A DNA stretch of 64,000 nucleotides from Marinifilaceae bacterium (lineage in GTDB: Bacteria; Bacteroidota; Bacteroidia; Bacteroidales; Marinifilaceae). The position numbers and the translations under genes were made by a program. Positions 39,149 to 51,600 of the stretch are shown piece by piece. The notes below the pieces were generated by a model. It saw nothing but the letters and a program-made list of their open reading frames with translations, was not told the DNA's origin and searched no databases. The DNA lies in the NCBI GenBank assembly GCA_025210485.1, contig JAOARN010000151.1, positions 55,084 through 119,083 of the forward strand, in the 5' to 3' direction. Within the stretch, counting starts at the first letter, position 1; every line of letters starts with the position of its first letter.

Positions 39149-40989
39149 TTCCCAATAATCTCTTTACGTTTGATTAAAACTCTTGCTTTTACCAATTCAG
39201 AGTCTTCGCCAATCAATTCCTCTAACTTCTTAATTTTATTCTTAGCCTCCTCTAAATCATTATTATGAATAAGAGTATAGATTTCGCTTAAATCTTCTTT
39301 CTGTTTTTTAGGGCGAGCATCAACACCAAGTATATCTTCAAGAATTCTATCAGTATTCTTACCATAAGATTCTATAGGTTTTGTATAGCTAAGTTCATTC
39401 TTTTCATTGCTTAACAAAAATATATTTTCGGGTTTTACATGACTTAAAACCTGAGGAGAATGGGTAGAAATAAAAAACTGACAATTCGAAAATATTTGAG
39501 TTAGCTTTGGAATAATAATTCTCTGCCACGATGGATGAAGATGGAGATCTACTTCATCAATAAGAATAACACCATCTCCTTTTAAAGGGTCTTCACTATT
39601 AGGATTGGCAATTGATAATCTTCTGGCAATATCTCCAACTAATGCTATTAAGTTTTTTTCTCCATCAGATAATTGTTCTAAATTAAAAGTTTCATCATTC
39701 TTATCTACAAGCATATGAGGTCGTGGCGTTCTTTTTATTCTTAAATTAGAATAACCTTCAATAAATTTTTCTATTGTTTTAGTTACTATTTGTATTTCAC
39801 GACCTTGATTTTTGGTTGCTAAATCTTGACGATTAGTGTCATTTCCTATTATTTGTTCAATATTATTCAGAAATGATTTATTAATATCATCCCAATTTTT
39901 AAAATCATTTTGTCCTGATAGCTCATACTCCTTAAAAAGATTTTCAATTTCTGATTTACCTATATCGCTCAACCACCAAAAACTTAATAGTATTGAAAAT
40001 AGAAATAACTCCCATATAAAAGCAATTAAAATATTATAATCATCATTTAGTTTACTATCATGAGAAATATCCTCGATTTGTTCAAATACTCTTCTAATAT
40101 GAAAAAGGATTTTTTCTTTATCAATTAAACTATCCTTTCTTTTTTCTGACACTGAGCTTATTATGTGTATTAAAAATTCAATATCATGCAATATTTTTTC
40201 AAAATGATGCGATTTTTGAAATTTAAACTCAACAGTATGTAGAATGTGGATTAATTCTCTGAATAAGAATCGAGGTTCCTCAAATATTAAATCATCATTT
40301 TTGATTCTTTCTGTAAAATATTTAAATTCTTCTTGATTTTTAGTTAGACTAGTAAGTTTGGATATAGATTTATCTATCTTAGCTTTTAACCATTTTTTAT
40401 TATTTATCATCCATTTGGTTCTCGAACCAAGATTTTCATTTAAAATATCATCTTGTATTCTAAACCACTCAAAGAAAGATTGATAATTAGCCTTTACTCC
40501 TATAGCATTATCATAAACATCTAGAATAGAATAATTCTCTCTGCTTGATAATTCAGGAGCTGTATCTTTAACAAGTCTATTAACAGGATAGTATGCTATT
40601 ACAGGTAATTGTTTATTATATTTTAGTTGTTTTCTGAAATATTCTGCTAAATCGGAAACTTGCTTTAAATTAGATTTTTCCACTTGGGATTCTCCTCTCT
40701 GAGTTTTCGTTATAGACCAATTAAATTCATTTGAATCTTTTTTTATTATAGTCTCGATTGAAGAATATGGAGTGCTATTTCTAATATCTGATTCGGATAT
40801 ATGTTTCCCTGATGAATTTTCTCGTTGAATACGATTAATTAACCATGAAAGAGCTATAGTTATTGAATCTAAAATCGTGGTTTTACCTGACCCATTCACT
40901 CCAACGAATAAATTTAATTTTGAATCAAGTTTAAAGTTTACATTATTAACTCCTCTGTAATTATGTATTTTATGGTTTTCAATATACAT
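39145..40989 (-). CDS. ptuA: Septu defence ATPase PtuA
   Basis: This 614-residue SMC/OLD-like ABC-type ATPase is the sensor/regulator subunit of Septu. It has Walker A (VGVNGSGKTTILDSI), a long helical insert (about 180-420), the signature LSDGEKNLIALVGD, Walker B VILIDEVDLHLHPSW and the switch His in FFISTHSPQVL, followed by a C-terminal helical region. In studied Septu systems PtuA forms a complex with the PtuB nuclease. The ATPase-HNH order with overlapping genes, next to a pseudogene and a dispersed repeat, suits an accessory defence locus. Confidence 0.88.
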   Translation of the reverse strand: MYIENHKIHNYRGVNNVNFKLDSKLNLFVGVNGSGKTTILDSITIALSWLINRIQRENSSGKHISESDIRNSTPYSSIETIIKKDSNEFNWSITKTQRGESQVEKSNLKQVSDLAEYFRKQLKYNKQLPVIAYYPVNRLVKDTAPELSSRENYSILDVYDNAIGVKANYQSFFEWFRIQDDILNENLGSRTKWMINNKKWLKAKIDKSISKLTSLTKNQEEFKYFTERIKNDDLIFEEPRFLFRELIHILHTVEFKFQKSHHFEKILHDIEFLIHIISSVSEKRKDSLIDKEKILFHIRRVFEQIEDISHDSKLNDDYNILIAFIWELFLFSILLSFWWLSDIGKSEIENLFKEYELSGQNDFKNWDDINKSFLNNIEQIIGNDTNRQDLATKNQGREIQIVTKTIEKFIEGYSNLRIKRTPRPHMLVDKNDETFNLEQLSDGEKNLIALVGDIARRLSIANPNSEDPLKGDGVILIDEVDLHLHPSWQRIIIPKLTQIFSNCQFFISTHSPQVLSHVKPENIFLLSNEKNELSYTKPIESYGKNTDRILEDILGVDARPKKQKEDLSEIYTLIHNNDLEEAKNKIKKLEELIGEDSELVKARVLIKRKEIIGK

Positions 40990-41451
40990 TTAATATGTTA
41001 TTTAAAATACTAATAAAGTTCAAATTTACAAATTTCAGTCTACTCTTGCTAAAATTTTATACGAAACGGTAAGGCTAAAACTCAAAAAAACAACTAAGCA
41101 CTGGTAATAATTGAATTTAGTGCGAGTTTAAAATTAGTGAGGATTTCATTATACCTAACTTGTGCTTCATATAATTAGAATCTCATTTTATTTGAATACT
41201 CAATCTAAATTATGTTCCAAATACAATAACAAAAACATCAACATAACACATTATATTTAGTGAAAATTGGCTTTCTTATTCACGATTAAACACAATTATC
41301 CCATATTCTCTAATTTGACTTTTAACTTTGGATATAACTTCTCCTATAAAGTAATTATATTGAATATCTATCAAATTGTGGACAGTATTTTTTATATTTA
41401 AAAATCTGTTTCTTACTCAAAAAAGTAAATAAATTACAGCTCAGATAATAC
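40990..41451. other. Intergenic region upstream of ptuA
   Basis: About 460 AT-rich bases. A TAAATTTG box lies about 45 bases before ptuA on the minus strand but has no TTG at the right spacing. No gene was seen. Confidence 0.45.
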
Positions 41452-41490
41452 AAAAAAGGGATTTGTTTCAATAAACAAATCCCTTTTTTT
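41452..41490 (-). terminator. Terminator of the giant adhesin-porP/sprF operon
   Basis: GGGATTTGTTT and AAACAAATCCC form an 11-bp perfect stem with a four-base loop, flanked by A and T runs. It lies just past the PorP/SprF-like stop. Confidence 0.92.
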
Positions 41491-41500
41491 AAAAAATATA

Positions 41501-42562
41501 TTAGAAGAATAAGAATCCTTTACTCTCTCGTTTAAATCTTGATGTTTTGGTTCGACTATAATTTCTATCAGCTGCTCTGCGTTTTCTAAGTCTCTCTTGT
41601 CGTAGCATTTTAGGAGGTATGTCAAGATTCACACCAACCGTTATTTCATGTGTCCCATTACTTGTACTTGCCAAAACATTATTACTATAATAATCATAAG
41701 CATATCCTAGGTAATAATGACTATAACTCACTCCTATCATTCCAACGAACTGTTCATTGGTACGGTATGAGGCTGCCAACCAAAGATGATTAATATACAA
41801 TTTTAGAGTTGCATCATAATACAAGTCCGAAGTATTAGTTTTCATAACCATAACCGAAGGTTCTAAATCGACAAACTTTGGGAAATGGAAAGTATAACCA
41901 GCCAAGGCATACATATGTCTTTCCATTACATTGTCGGTAATGTGATTATCTCCAATTTTAAAAGTAGACTCCATGACATGTGAAGCAGACAAACCGACAA
42001 AATAATTATCATTATACAGATATACACCTAAATTGAAATCAGGAACAAAAGAAACCTCGTTAGCTCCAGTGTACAATGGATCACTCATTGGCAATTCACT
42101 ACTATCAAATTTAAATTGATAGAACACACCACCAAAACCTAAGGATAATTTGGTTCCATTATTACTTAAACGACCACCACTTATTTGCATATGATAAGCA
42201 TAAGATATCTCTAAACCTGTTCGAGTAATCGAATGCTGTTTATCATTAAAAAAATATCCACCAAGTCCAACACCTAATTGGTTGTTACGACCAGACATTG
42301 GACTACCCATAATATTACATTCCCTATTCTTAGGTCCAAAGTTCTTGTTATAACTTACCGCTTGTGTTTCTGGTGCTCCCTTTACCCCTGTCCATTGTTG
42401 TCGCATGCTAATTCGCACTGGAGAAAATATTCTACTTCCTGCCATAGCTGGATTCAACATAAATCCATTCTCAATATACTGACTATATAAAGGTAACTGC
42501 TGAGCATTCGAAAAAATATGAAAGCTCAACAATATAGTTAGTGTGATTAAAATTCTTCTCAT
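41501..42562 (-). CDS. PorP/SprF-family type IX secretion-associated outer-membrane protein
   Basis: SprF-like proteins are outer-membrane barrels needed for secretion or attachment of the SprB-like adhesin encoded next to them. The 353-residue product has a signal peptide (LITLTILLSFHIFSNAQQ) followed by the PorP/SprF hallmark LPLYSQYIENGFMLNPAMAGS, then VRISMRQQWTGVKGAPETQ and barrel strands including YSHYYLGYAYDYYSN. A basic tail (RRAADRNYSRTKTSRFKRES) follows. Only 39 bases separate it from the giant gene upstream, so the pair is an operon of adhesin plus partner. Confidence 0.93.
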   Translation of the reverse strand: MRRILITLTILLSFHIFSNAQQLPLYSQYIENGFMLNPAMAGSRIFSPVRISMRQQWTGVKGAPETQAVSYNKNFGPKNRECNIMGSPMSGRNNQLGVGLGGYFFNDKQHSITRTGLEISYAYHMQISGGRLSNNGTKLSLGFGGVFYQFKFDSSELPMSDPLYTGANEVSFVPDFNLGVYLYNDNYFVGLSASHVMESTFKIGDNHITDNVMERHMYALAGYTFHFPKFVDLEPSVMVMKTNTSDLYYDATLKLYINHLWLAASYRTNEQFVGMIGVSYSHYYLGYAYDYYSNNVLASTSNGTHEITVGVNLDIPPKMLRQERLRKRRAADRNYSRTKTSRFKRESKGFLFF

Positions 42563-42601
42563 CTATCCTCGAAGTAAATTTATTTTTTTTAATTTCTTTT
42601 A

Positions 42602-45600
42602 TTATTTAACAATAGTAACCGTACCCATCAAAGGACTGTCATCATCGAGTTTGACAACATAATAATAAGATCCAATTGCTTGATCTTTACCTTTGTTTTT
42701 GCCCGTCCATGGTTCTGACAAATACTGATTTCCTGTTCCTGTAAATTGATAAATTGTATTTCCCCATCTGTCATATATTAAAATATCGACTTTTTGTACA
42801 TATTCAATTCTCTCAATTTCCCATTTATCATTATATCCATCTCCATTAGGAGTAAAAGCAGCAGGTATTCTAACTTTGGTATCATATAAATGCTCAAGAA
42901 CGATTAATGAATCCAAAACACAATTATTTTTATCAACTATTTCAATATTATATTTTCCTGTTCCTAAATTTTCTTCATGAAGACCTGTCATAGCAATATG
43001 CGACCAATTAATTGTATAATCAAGAACTCCACCCCAAGCTTTGATGTCTATTTTACCATCATATGAATCAGTTGTAGTAGGTCTGACAGCTTGAACATCC
43101 ATATACATTTTAGCAGGCTCATTAATTATTACACTCGCAGTATCTTTACATCCGTTAGCATCCAATACTTTAATATTATATTTCCCTTCGGTAAGGTTTT
43201 CATTTAATGCTGTAGTAACATCGTTTGACCAAGTAATACTATAATCCAGAGTACCACCAGTAATTTCGGCCTGAGCATAACCATTTTCGGCACCATAACA
43301 TAAGATATCACTGTAGTCGTTAATTTCAACAATTAAACTATCAGGTTCGCCAACAGTAATTTTTCCATTTGTTCCACAGCCTTCATTATCTATAATGCTA
43401 TACTCATATTCGCCCTTTTTAATTCCTGCGATAGTAGGAGTAACACTACCATAATTTTCCCAATTCACAAAGTAAGGATAAGTTCCGTTATTTATAGTTA
43501 ACTCAATACTTCCATCTTCGAGTCCGAAACAGGTAGGTTGCATTATTTTACTAGCAACATCTAAAGGTTTAGGATTTGTAAAGTTTATTGGTAGCGGATT
43601 TTTAGGACGACAGCCTTTACTGTCAATTACTGTAACATTGTAATTACCAGCCTTTAAATTATTTTTATCTTCCTCTGTACTAACAGCTCCCGTAGCATCC
43701 ATCCATTCATATCTGTATGGAGGTGTACCTCCTGAGGCATGTACATTCACAAAACCATCGGTTCTACCAGCACATGTAATATCCTTGTGCCACTCCTCAA
43801 CTATCAATTGTTTTGGTTGCTTAATTTCAACACTCAAATTAAATACCTCATCCAGTATCATATCAAGAACGCTTAAACGATATCTACCTGCTTTTAAGCC
43901 TGTAATATTTTGTTTAGTAGAAGAAAAATGATCAGGACCAACCCAATAAAACTGTAAGTTTAAAGGATGACTTTCACCTTTTGTCTGAATTTCAATAGCA
44001 CCATCAGCTCCTCCAAAGCAGCTTACACTAGTGGTATCACTAACAAAAGCAATAAACTTTGTAGGTTCATGAATTTTGGTTGTTTTCTCAATTCTACAAT
44101 TATTTTTATCAATAATATCAACCTGATAAATACCCATTGCAAGAGCATCAACATCTACAATTCCATCAGGACTATTAGGGGTTTTATTTGAGTATCCTTC
44201 AGGTCCCCATATGTTTACAGTATACGGAGCAGTTCCTTCATTGACATCAACCGATATTTCTCCATCCTTTTCACCTGCTTTTGTGATATCTGTAGGAGTA
44301 ATATTTAATTCTAAGGGATCAGGCTCTGTTATAACCTGATTTCCAACTGCTGTACAACCATACTCTGTAGTAACTGTGTAATTGTATGTATCAGGGGCTA
44401 ATTGTATAATACTTTTAGCCGAAGATAAAAATCCATTTTTTGATGCCGTTTCCCATAGAACTGTATATCTAGCATTACCTGAATCAATATTTAAATCAAT
44501 CTCACCATCTTTAGCATTATTACAACTAACATTTTTGAAACTTGCAACAGTAACATTTAATGGACTTGCAGCAGCAATATCGTAAAAAGCATTTTTAGTA
44601 ACACCATTCATTGTTACTCTCAACTGATAATTACCAGGAGCCAGATTCTTAATTGTATTTGTATTTGCTGTAAAAGCACCCGGACCAGTCCAGTCGTAGG
44701 TGATTGTGCCTGAATTTTTACTGACAACAGCTTTTAATTCAGCATCATTACTACCAACACATCCATTAGGTTTTATCTCTTGAATATAAACTCCAAAACT
44801 AGAAGGAGAATTAATAACAACGGAACGTTTGAGAGTTCTACATTTGGTAAAATCCTGAACTTCAATATCATATTTTCCAGCTGCAAGATTTTCGACTCTC
44901 AAACTATGGTCATCAAAGTCAGCTGGCGAATCTAATTTATAACCCGCAGGACCTGTAAGGGTGAATGTATAAGGAGGAACACCTTCTAATATTTCAATAT
45001 TAATTGCTCCGTCATTTTTCCCGTCCTTGCTTTCGTGCTGAGCAGCAACCAAACCAGCCTGTAAGGGAATACCCAAATATAAATCTACATCTGTGGTATG
45101 CTGACAATTTTTAGCATCCACCATGCTTAATTTATATTCACCAGATTCAAGTTTATCAATATTCTGACTAACAGAACGATAATCCTTAGGTCCAGTCCAA
45201 CTAAATTCGTAGCCTCCATTACCACCATATGGGCTTATATTTATCTGACCATCACTTGAATTATCACATTTTGGCATAATTCTATCATTCACAATACATC
45301 CAAGCTGACTAGGAGTTTTGACCTCAATCTTTTTAGTTAAACTACAATTATTTTTATCCTTAATAACAACATCGTATTCCTGAGGAGATAAATTTCTAAA
45401 TAAGCCTTTGGTTCCAGTATGTCCAGCTATCTCATAAGTATAATCAGGAGTACCGTTTTCAGCTACTACATAAATTTCACCGTCCGTATCTCCAAAACAA
45501 GTAACTGGCTGAGATTCGAATATTCGAGTGCTCAATGCTTCTGGCTCGTGCACATCAAATTCAGAGGTATATACACATGCTTTCGCATCTGTAACTTCGA

Positions 45601-48600
45601 GTTTATATTTACCTCCACTCAAACCTGTCAGCTTAGAATCAGTAGAATTGAAAGTAGCACCCATTGTCCATTTGTATGTATAGGCAGGCACACCACCCGA
45701 AAGACGAGGATCTAGAGTACCATCAGCAGTTCCATTACACTCAAGACCCGTTTTAAGAAAATCAAATGTAATCTCAGGATTCGAATTAAGAACAACATCT
45801 CTAGATTGCGAACATCTATTATCATCTACAACCTCAACTTTATATGAACCAGATTCAAGCGCCTTATTAACTACTGCTGCTGGTTTATCATTAAGTTTGT
45901 AAGTTAAAGTTCCTGTACCACCCGAAGCAGTAATTTCAATTTCACCCTCAGGCTTATTAAAACAAACTAAATCTTTGGTGACAACATCCTCTAATTTAAG
46001 CTCATAAGCATCAAATATTTTAACATTCGTAGAATATTCACAATTTTTCCCATCAACAACCGTAACAGTATATTTCCCAGCACCTAAATCACCAACCGAA
46101 TTAGTCCAAGTTGCAGGTACTGTTGATGATTTGTGAGTAATATCCTCCCCTGTTTCAGTCTTCCAAGAAAAAGTATAAACTGGATGCAATGGATTAGGAA
46201 CCTTTGCAATAATTTCACCGTTTGTTTGGCCATAACATTTAACATTGTGTGGAGTAATAACCAATCTAACATCAGAAGTTTTATTTAACTTAACTTCGAT
46301 CACGGATTCTAACACACAAGGAGCCGGGCTATTTGATTTATCATAGATTATTTTTGCTTTAAAAAATCCAGATTTATTAACCGTAATAGTAGGACCCGCT
46401 TCGGCTGGGATTAACACATATGGTTTAACATTATCATCAGAATAATACCATTCGAAACTTGTATTTTTATTTATTGGAAATCCTTCAACATGATTTAGAA
46501 CTGCAACATTACTACACCACTCCTCGTATGGCTTATCAAAATCCTCATCAACAGAAGGAGGATTTGTTTCGCCAGCTTTTTCTAAAGCAAAACCAATACT
46601 ACTATCATTACTATATTTGTAATATACAGGATGAGTCAAACCATCACCACTTGTTGCTCTAATATCAGTAATGGCAGCATTAAATATTCTGGTAAATTTA
46701 CCAACTGGCTTATGTATATTAGCTTTATTTCCAGGGGTACTAGCTCGTAAGAATATATACGAACATCTAACCCCTTCCATAATTAGATCATTATTAACAG
46801 TAATTATTTTACCCGACTCAATGGTATTATTTTCATAACCTAAAGTAAATTTCAAGGTATTAAACTCATTATCACCAAATACCTGACCTTGCTCATGAAA
46901 CTCACAAGTTTTCACTCGCCCCGAACCAGTTCCAGATACTCTAAATATTCCATTGTTATGGAATTCTAAGCCGTCTATAGTGAAGTCAGCTACAGCTTTT
47001 GTTCGTACAGCCAATTCTCCGCCATTTGGGAAATCTATTTTCGAATGCCCTCCTTTAAATTTAGCGCCTCCAATAGTTGTTAAATCAAGATTCCATGATT
47101 GAGGAGCCGATGAGTTTATTGTAATAATACTACTTGTGAAATCAATTTCTCTATAAGCATTTGGATCTTTAGCTCCCAATGATTCGAATTTATCGAATGT
47201 AAATTCCTTATTACTAGCTACAACAGTTCCTGCTTCGAGTTTGAATGTTCCACTTGTTCTAAAACCAGTTAAAATAGTCCATTTTTTATAATTTCCGTCA
47301 AAGATAATATCACCGTCAAGAGATTTGTCAGCAAAATTGATAGTTTTCATATCAATTGTTTCGTCACCTACAAACTTCATAGTCCCAAGCATATCAATTC
47401 CCATAGTAGTACATAATTGAAGACTACCAGCAATAGTAAGAGTATTATCAACTATAAATAAGGCTGAAGGATCAATATCATCATCCCAATTCATATTATG
47501 ACAAGTAGCGAAGTCAGCATCTATTCTAACTTCCTTGTTTCCAAGGAATGACATAGAGGTAAAAAATACATTATCATTAATTGTAGGAACACAACCTTCT
47601 GTGGATCCATCAAAGCTTTTACTCCAGTTTTGGTAATTATGCCAATCTGAATCACCAGCATTACCAGTCCAATATAAATCAATTGCAGCAACTCTTCCAT
47701 CAATTCTCCAATTGCTCACATTACTTACAGCATGAGAATTTACAGCTGTGTAGGTAACACCTGTAGCTAAATCAGCATTCATATCACTCATTTCAACAAA
47801 ACTAAGATCCATATTCTTTGTTGATGAAACAGTAGCTTGCGAACTTGGTCGGTCCGACATTATATTAATAGGAGCATAACAAGTACCATCAGCAACAAGA
47901 TTTCCTATCTGGTAAGTCTTAGTATTTCCAAACTCGTATGAATGACCTTTTGTGAATTCAAGATTGCCGAAAACTGCATTTCCTGGAATTCTACCATCAC
48001 CCTTCATTAATACAAAATTATAAGTTGGAATTATTGGACCTACGGTACTAATAAAACCACGTTTTTCGAAGGTAAGATTATGCATAGTAATCGTATGTGG
48101 TTTAATACCCACAACTTGTATTTTTGCATCTTCTTTAAAAACTATATTACTATTGGTAGTTTCAAAATTAAGACCTTGAAGGTTCTTAGTTGCCTGAGTT
48201 AATAGATCTAATGAAATATCTTTATCAGATTTACCTGTAATAACTAAATCTGAATTCGAAATATCAATACCACGAGAAAAAAGACCATCCGTGATATTAT
48301 CAGAAGTTAAACTACGACATTCAAATTCATTAGTGTTTAGAATTATTTTCCCTAAATCGACATAACAATCACCTTCGGTTTTAATATTATCATTAAAGGT
48401 CCATTCCCCTCCTGCTCCTTGAAAATATAGATCAGATGAAAAGTTGACTCCATCAGATGTAATCGTTTGAGCATCCTCAGCTCTAAAATAGAATGGAATA
48501 TCCTTATCCAAATCTAAAGTCATACCAGCATCAAACTCAAGCGAGCCATGTATATACACAGCTGATGCAGCTACAGTACCTTTTCTAAATATAGGCGTTC

Positions 48601-51600
48601 TAGCACCAGCTCCATCCCAGGTCATAGAATTACATTTCACATCACCCGAGCCCATACTTACTACCTGATTGTTCGCTGTAAATGATTTATTATCGAAATG
48701 TACATTATCTTTAGCAGTTGGTACACAAGCAATAACTCCACCTACATTTCCAGAAGTATAAGACCAATGGTTTTTATCATCCCAGTCTCCAGTACCTCCA
48801 ATCCAATACAAATCTCTTCCAGTTGGGGTATTAATAAAATTCCATCCATCAGTTACACCTAAACCAAACGAATTGTCGGCTGTCCAAACACCAACAGGCT
48901 GTGCCTCAATATTTGAGATATTAACTTTTTGTAATGTAATATTCAGAACACCTGCCTTAGCCTGAAAAATTGCAGGTAGAGCAGGATTATCAGAAGTAAT
49001 ATCAACACTACCATCGCAAGTTCCATTAGCAATTAAATTTCCGAATTCGTAGATAATTTCCGATTCAAAATTTATAGTTTTCCCAACAGATAAACTAAGC
49101 GAATTAGCCCTGTATCCTATTCCATCGGCAGGAGAACCAATAAAAGACATATTCGAAGATGTTGTTATATTATTGAAACTCACATCTACAGGCAAAACTT
49201 CGACTTCTGTATAACCAGTAGTAGCGGTAAAGTTGACATCATTAAACTCAATCAATCTATCACCATCATAAACGTGTAAACCATTATTGCTTGATATATT
49301 TATAGTCGAGTTGCCTTTTATTAAATCAATACCTAAGGCACTTAGTTCAAGGCTTGCAATATTAAGATTTGTATTAGCTAGGCGCAATTTACGAGGAAAA
49401 TCATTCGAATAATTTGAGAAAACATCTTTGGCTGTAAGATCAAAATCTCCAACATTCAGCTCTCCACAATTCAAATCTATATCCTTAGTTGTATTAACAG
49501 CTGATAGCAGATTCCAAACACCTCCTAAATTAGTTCCATCTGGCTGAACCATTCCTTCAAACACAAGTTCGTTATTAAGATTAAGAGCATTAAAATTAAT
49601 ATCCTCAGTAGCCGTTGATTTGAAAATAAATTGACCAGTATAAGAATAATTTGCATTAGGCAAGCTTGAAAAATCTACAGATCCGAAAACTTTTAATTCT
49701 GTATCACCAGTAAATCTAATTGCTCCCGGATTAATAAAATTAATATCTGCACATTCCGCACTATTTTCAGTGTCCGAAATACTTACTTCGAAAGATCCTC
49801 CTGCAACAACATTTGCCGCTCTAAATACAACATTATCAACTCTAGTAGGCACACAATTATTACTCCAGTTTTGAGCATTAAACCAGTTATTATCTCTGCC
49901 AGCACCAGTCCAGTTAACAGTTTCAGGCAGTTTGTTGTTAATAAACTCCCATCCCTCGTATCCACGTTCTCCTATCGAACTTTTGGCTTGCAACTTATTA
50001 CCTGCTCCAATCAGACCTCCTCGTACTTGTATTCCATCGATTCGAACATATTCAATATCATTCATTTGGTCGTCACATTCGAAATAAGCAACGCCATCCA
50101 GACAGGTAAATTTAATATTAGCAGCACAATCCCCTTTTGCAATCAGACCATTGTTTGCCAATACTTTTTGTTCACTGTTTTTAGAAAATATATATTCGTG
50201 CCCTTTCTTGAAAATAAATTTTTCACTTTGATGATCACCAAAGAAATCAGCATTCCCAGCAAAATTAACCTCCATAAAAGAAGGAATACCTCCACCCTCA
50301 TTCTTTAAGATAGATTTGGAAGCAGCATCTAAAAATTTAAGATTTCCATACTGAACCAATACTGTGGTATTATTATAAAATTCAGAATTAGCCCCTTCCA
50401 TAAGGATATCTGAATTAGTAGATTCTAAAATTATATTATTCCCAGAAAGTTCCCATGCCTTAGCTCCGCCATTTTTTATTCTAATAGTAGAGTTACGTAA
50501 ATCAATACTTCTTACACCCGAACCTATAGCTGTTAATTTATTTGTGATTAATTCATTTCCAGCTAACACAAGTTTACCTTTCAGTAAATCGAATCCATTA
50601 GTAGTAGTAATATCAGCTAAAAGCGTGTATGTAGATTCAGAATCGATAATAAAAGTTCCATTAATTGGTTCATTTATACGAATATTACAATTTGTGGCTG
50701 CTGTAGACTTTAAATTGGTGGAACCGATAAAATTCCAATCGGCAATACCAGTTTCAAAATTACCGAAAACCTGTAGATTTCCATCTCCATTAACAATTGC
50801 GGAATTATCAACTACAAAGTTTTTACACTCCGCATTTGAAGTAATATCAACCTGTTTACCAGCAGGAATCCTTATATTGTTAAGTCGGGTTGGAACACAG
50901 TTTAAATCCCAGTTTCCTGGTAAATCCCACTCCCTATTAATATTTCCAGTCCATGTAAAGTCGGCTGTAATAGGAGGATTAAAAGTCCAATCGGCATTAT
51001 TTCCACCCAAATTTATTGATTTATCAGCAACAAAAGGAATTCCCTTGCCTGTTGCGGTAATATTCTGCACACGACAATATACAAGCTCTACATCCTTTGC
51101 ATTTATATTAGCACCAATATTAGGCCCTGAGATTGTAATATATTCAGAACAAGTACCTATAGCCGTAAGTTTATTCTTTACCTTCTGCAAACTAATATCA
51201 TTAATCACACAGTTGGTTCCTTTTGCAAGTACAAGATTCCCAAAATTATTTGGACCTGTAAGACTTGAATTCTTTTCAAAACTTACATTTCTAAACTCAG
51301 CTAAAAGTGAAGCATTAACAATACCAGCATCTTTTTTAAAAGTTACATTATTGAAATTAATAAAACTAGCACCTGCAATATTCAGAACCGCATCTTGACC
51401 TGTTATATTAATTTTAGAAGTATTGGCAGAAAAAACAAAATTGACCGTATTAAAGTCAATAGCATTACCAGTAGCTTTAGAAAGATTAATCTCCGAATTG
51501 TTTAGACGCAAAGATCTTGAGACATCAGAACTTGATATAATAGACGAACATGATAATTGTCCATTAATACTCAGATTCCCTTGTTTAATGATTAGGTCAT

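Noticed and set aside
38513..40989. Ec78-type retron
   Set aside because: PtuA- and PtuB-like genes are present but there is no reverse transcriptase or msr/msd-like structure in the flanks.
41434..41625. 63-codon minus-strand frame near the PorP/SprF end
   Set aside because: It overlaps the SprF-like 3' end and the terminator hairpin in another frame.
50544..51398. 284-codon open frame on the + strand
   Set aside because: It is antisense to the giant surface-protein gene, whose frame has clear repeats and domains; the antisense translation has no family features.
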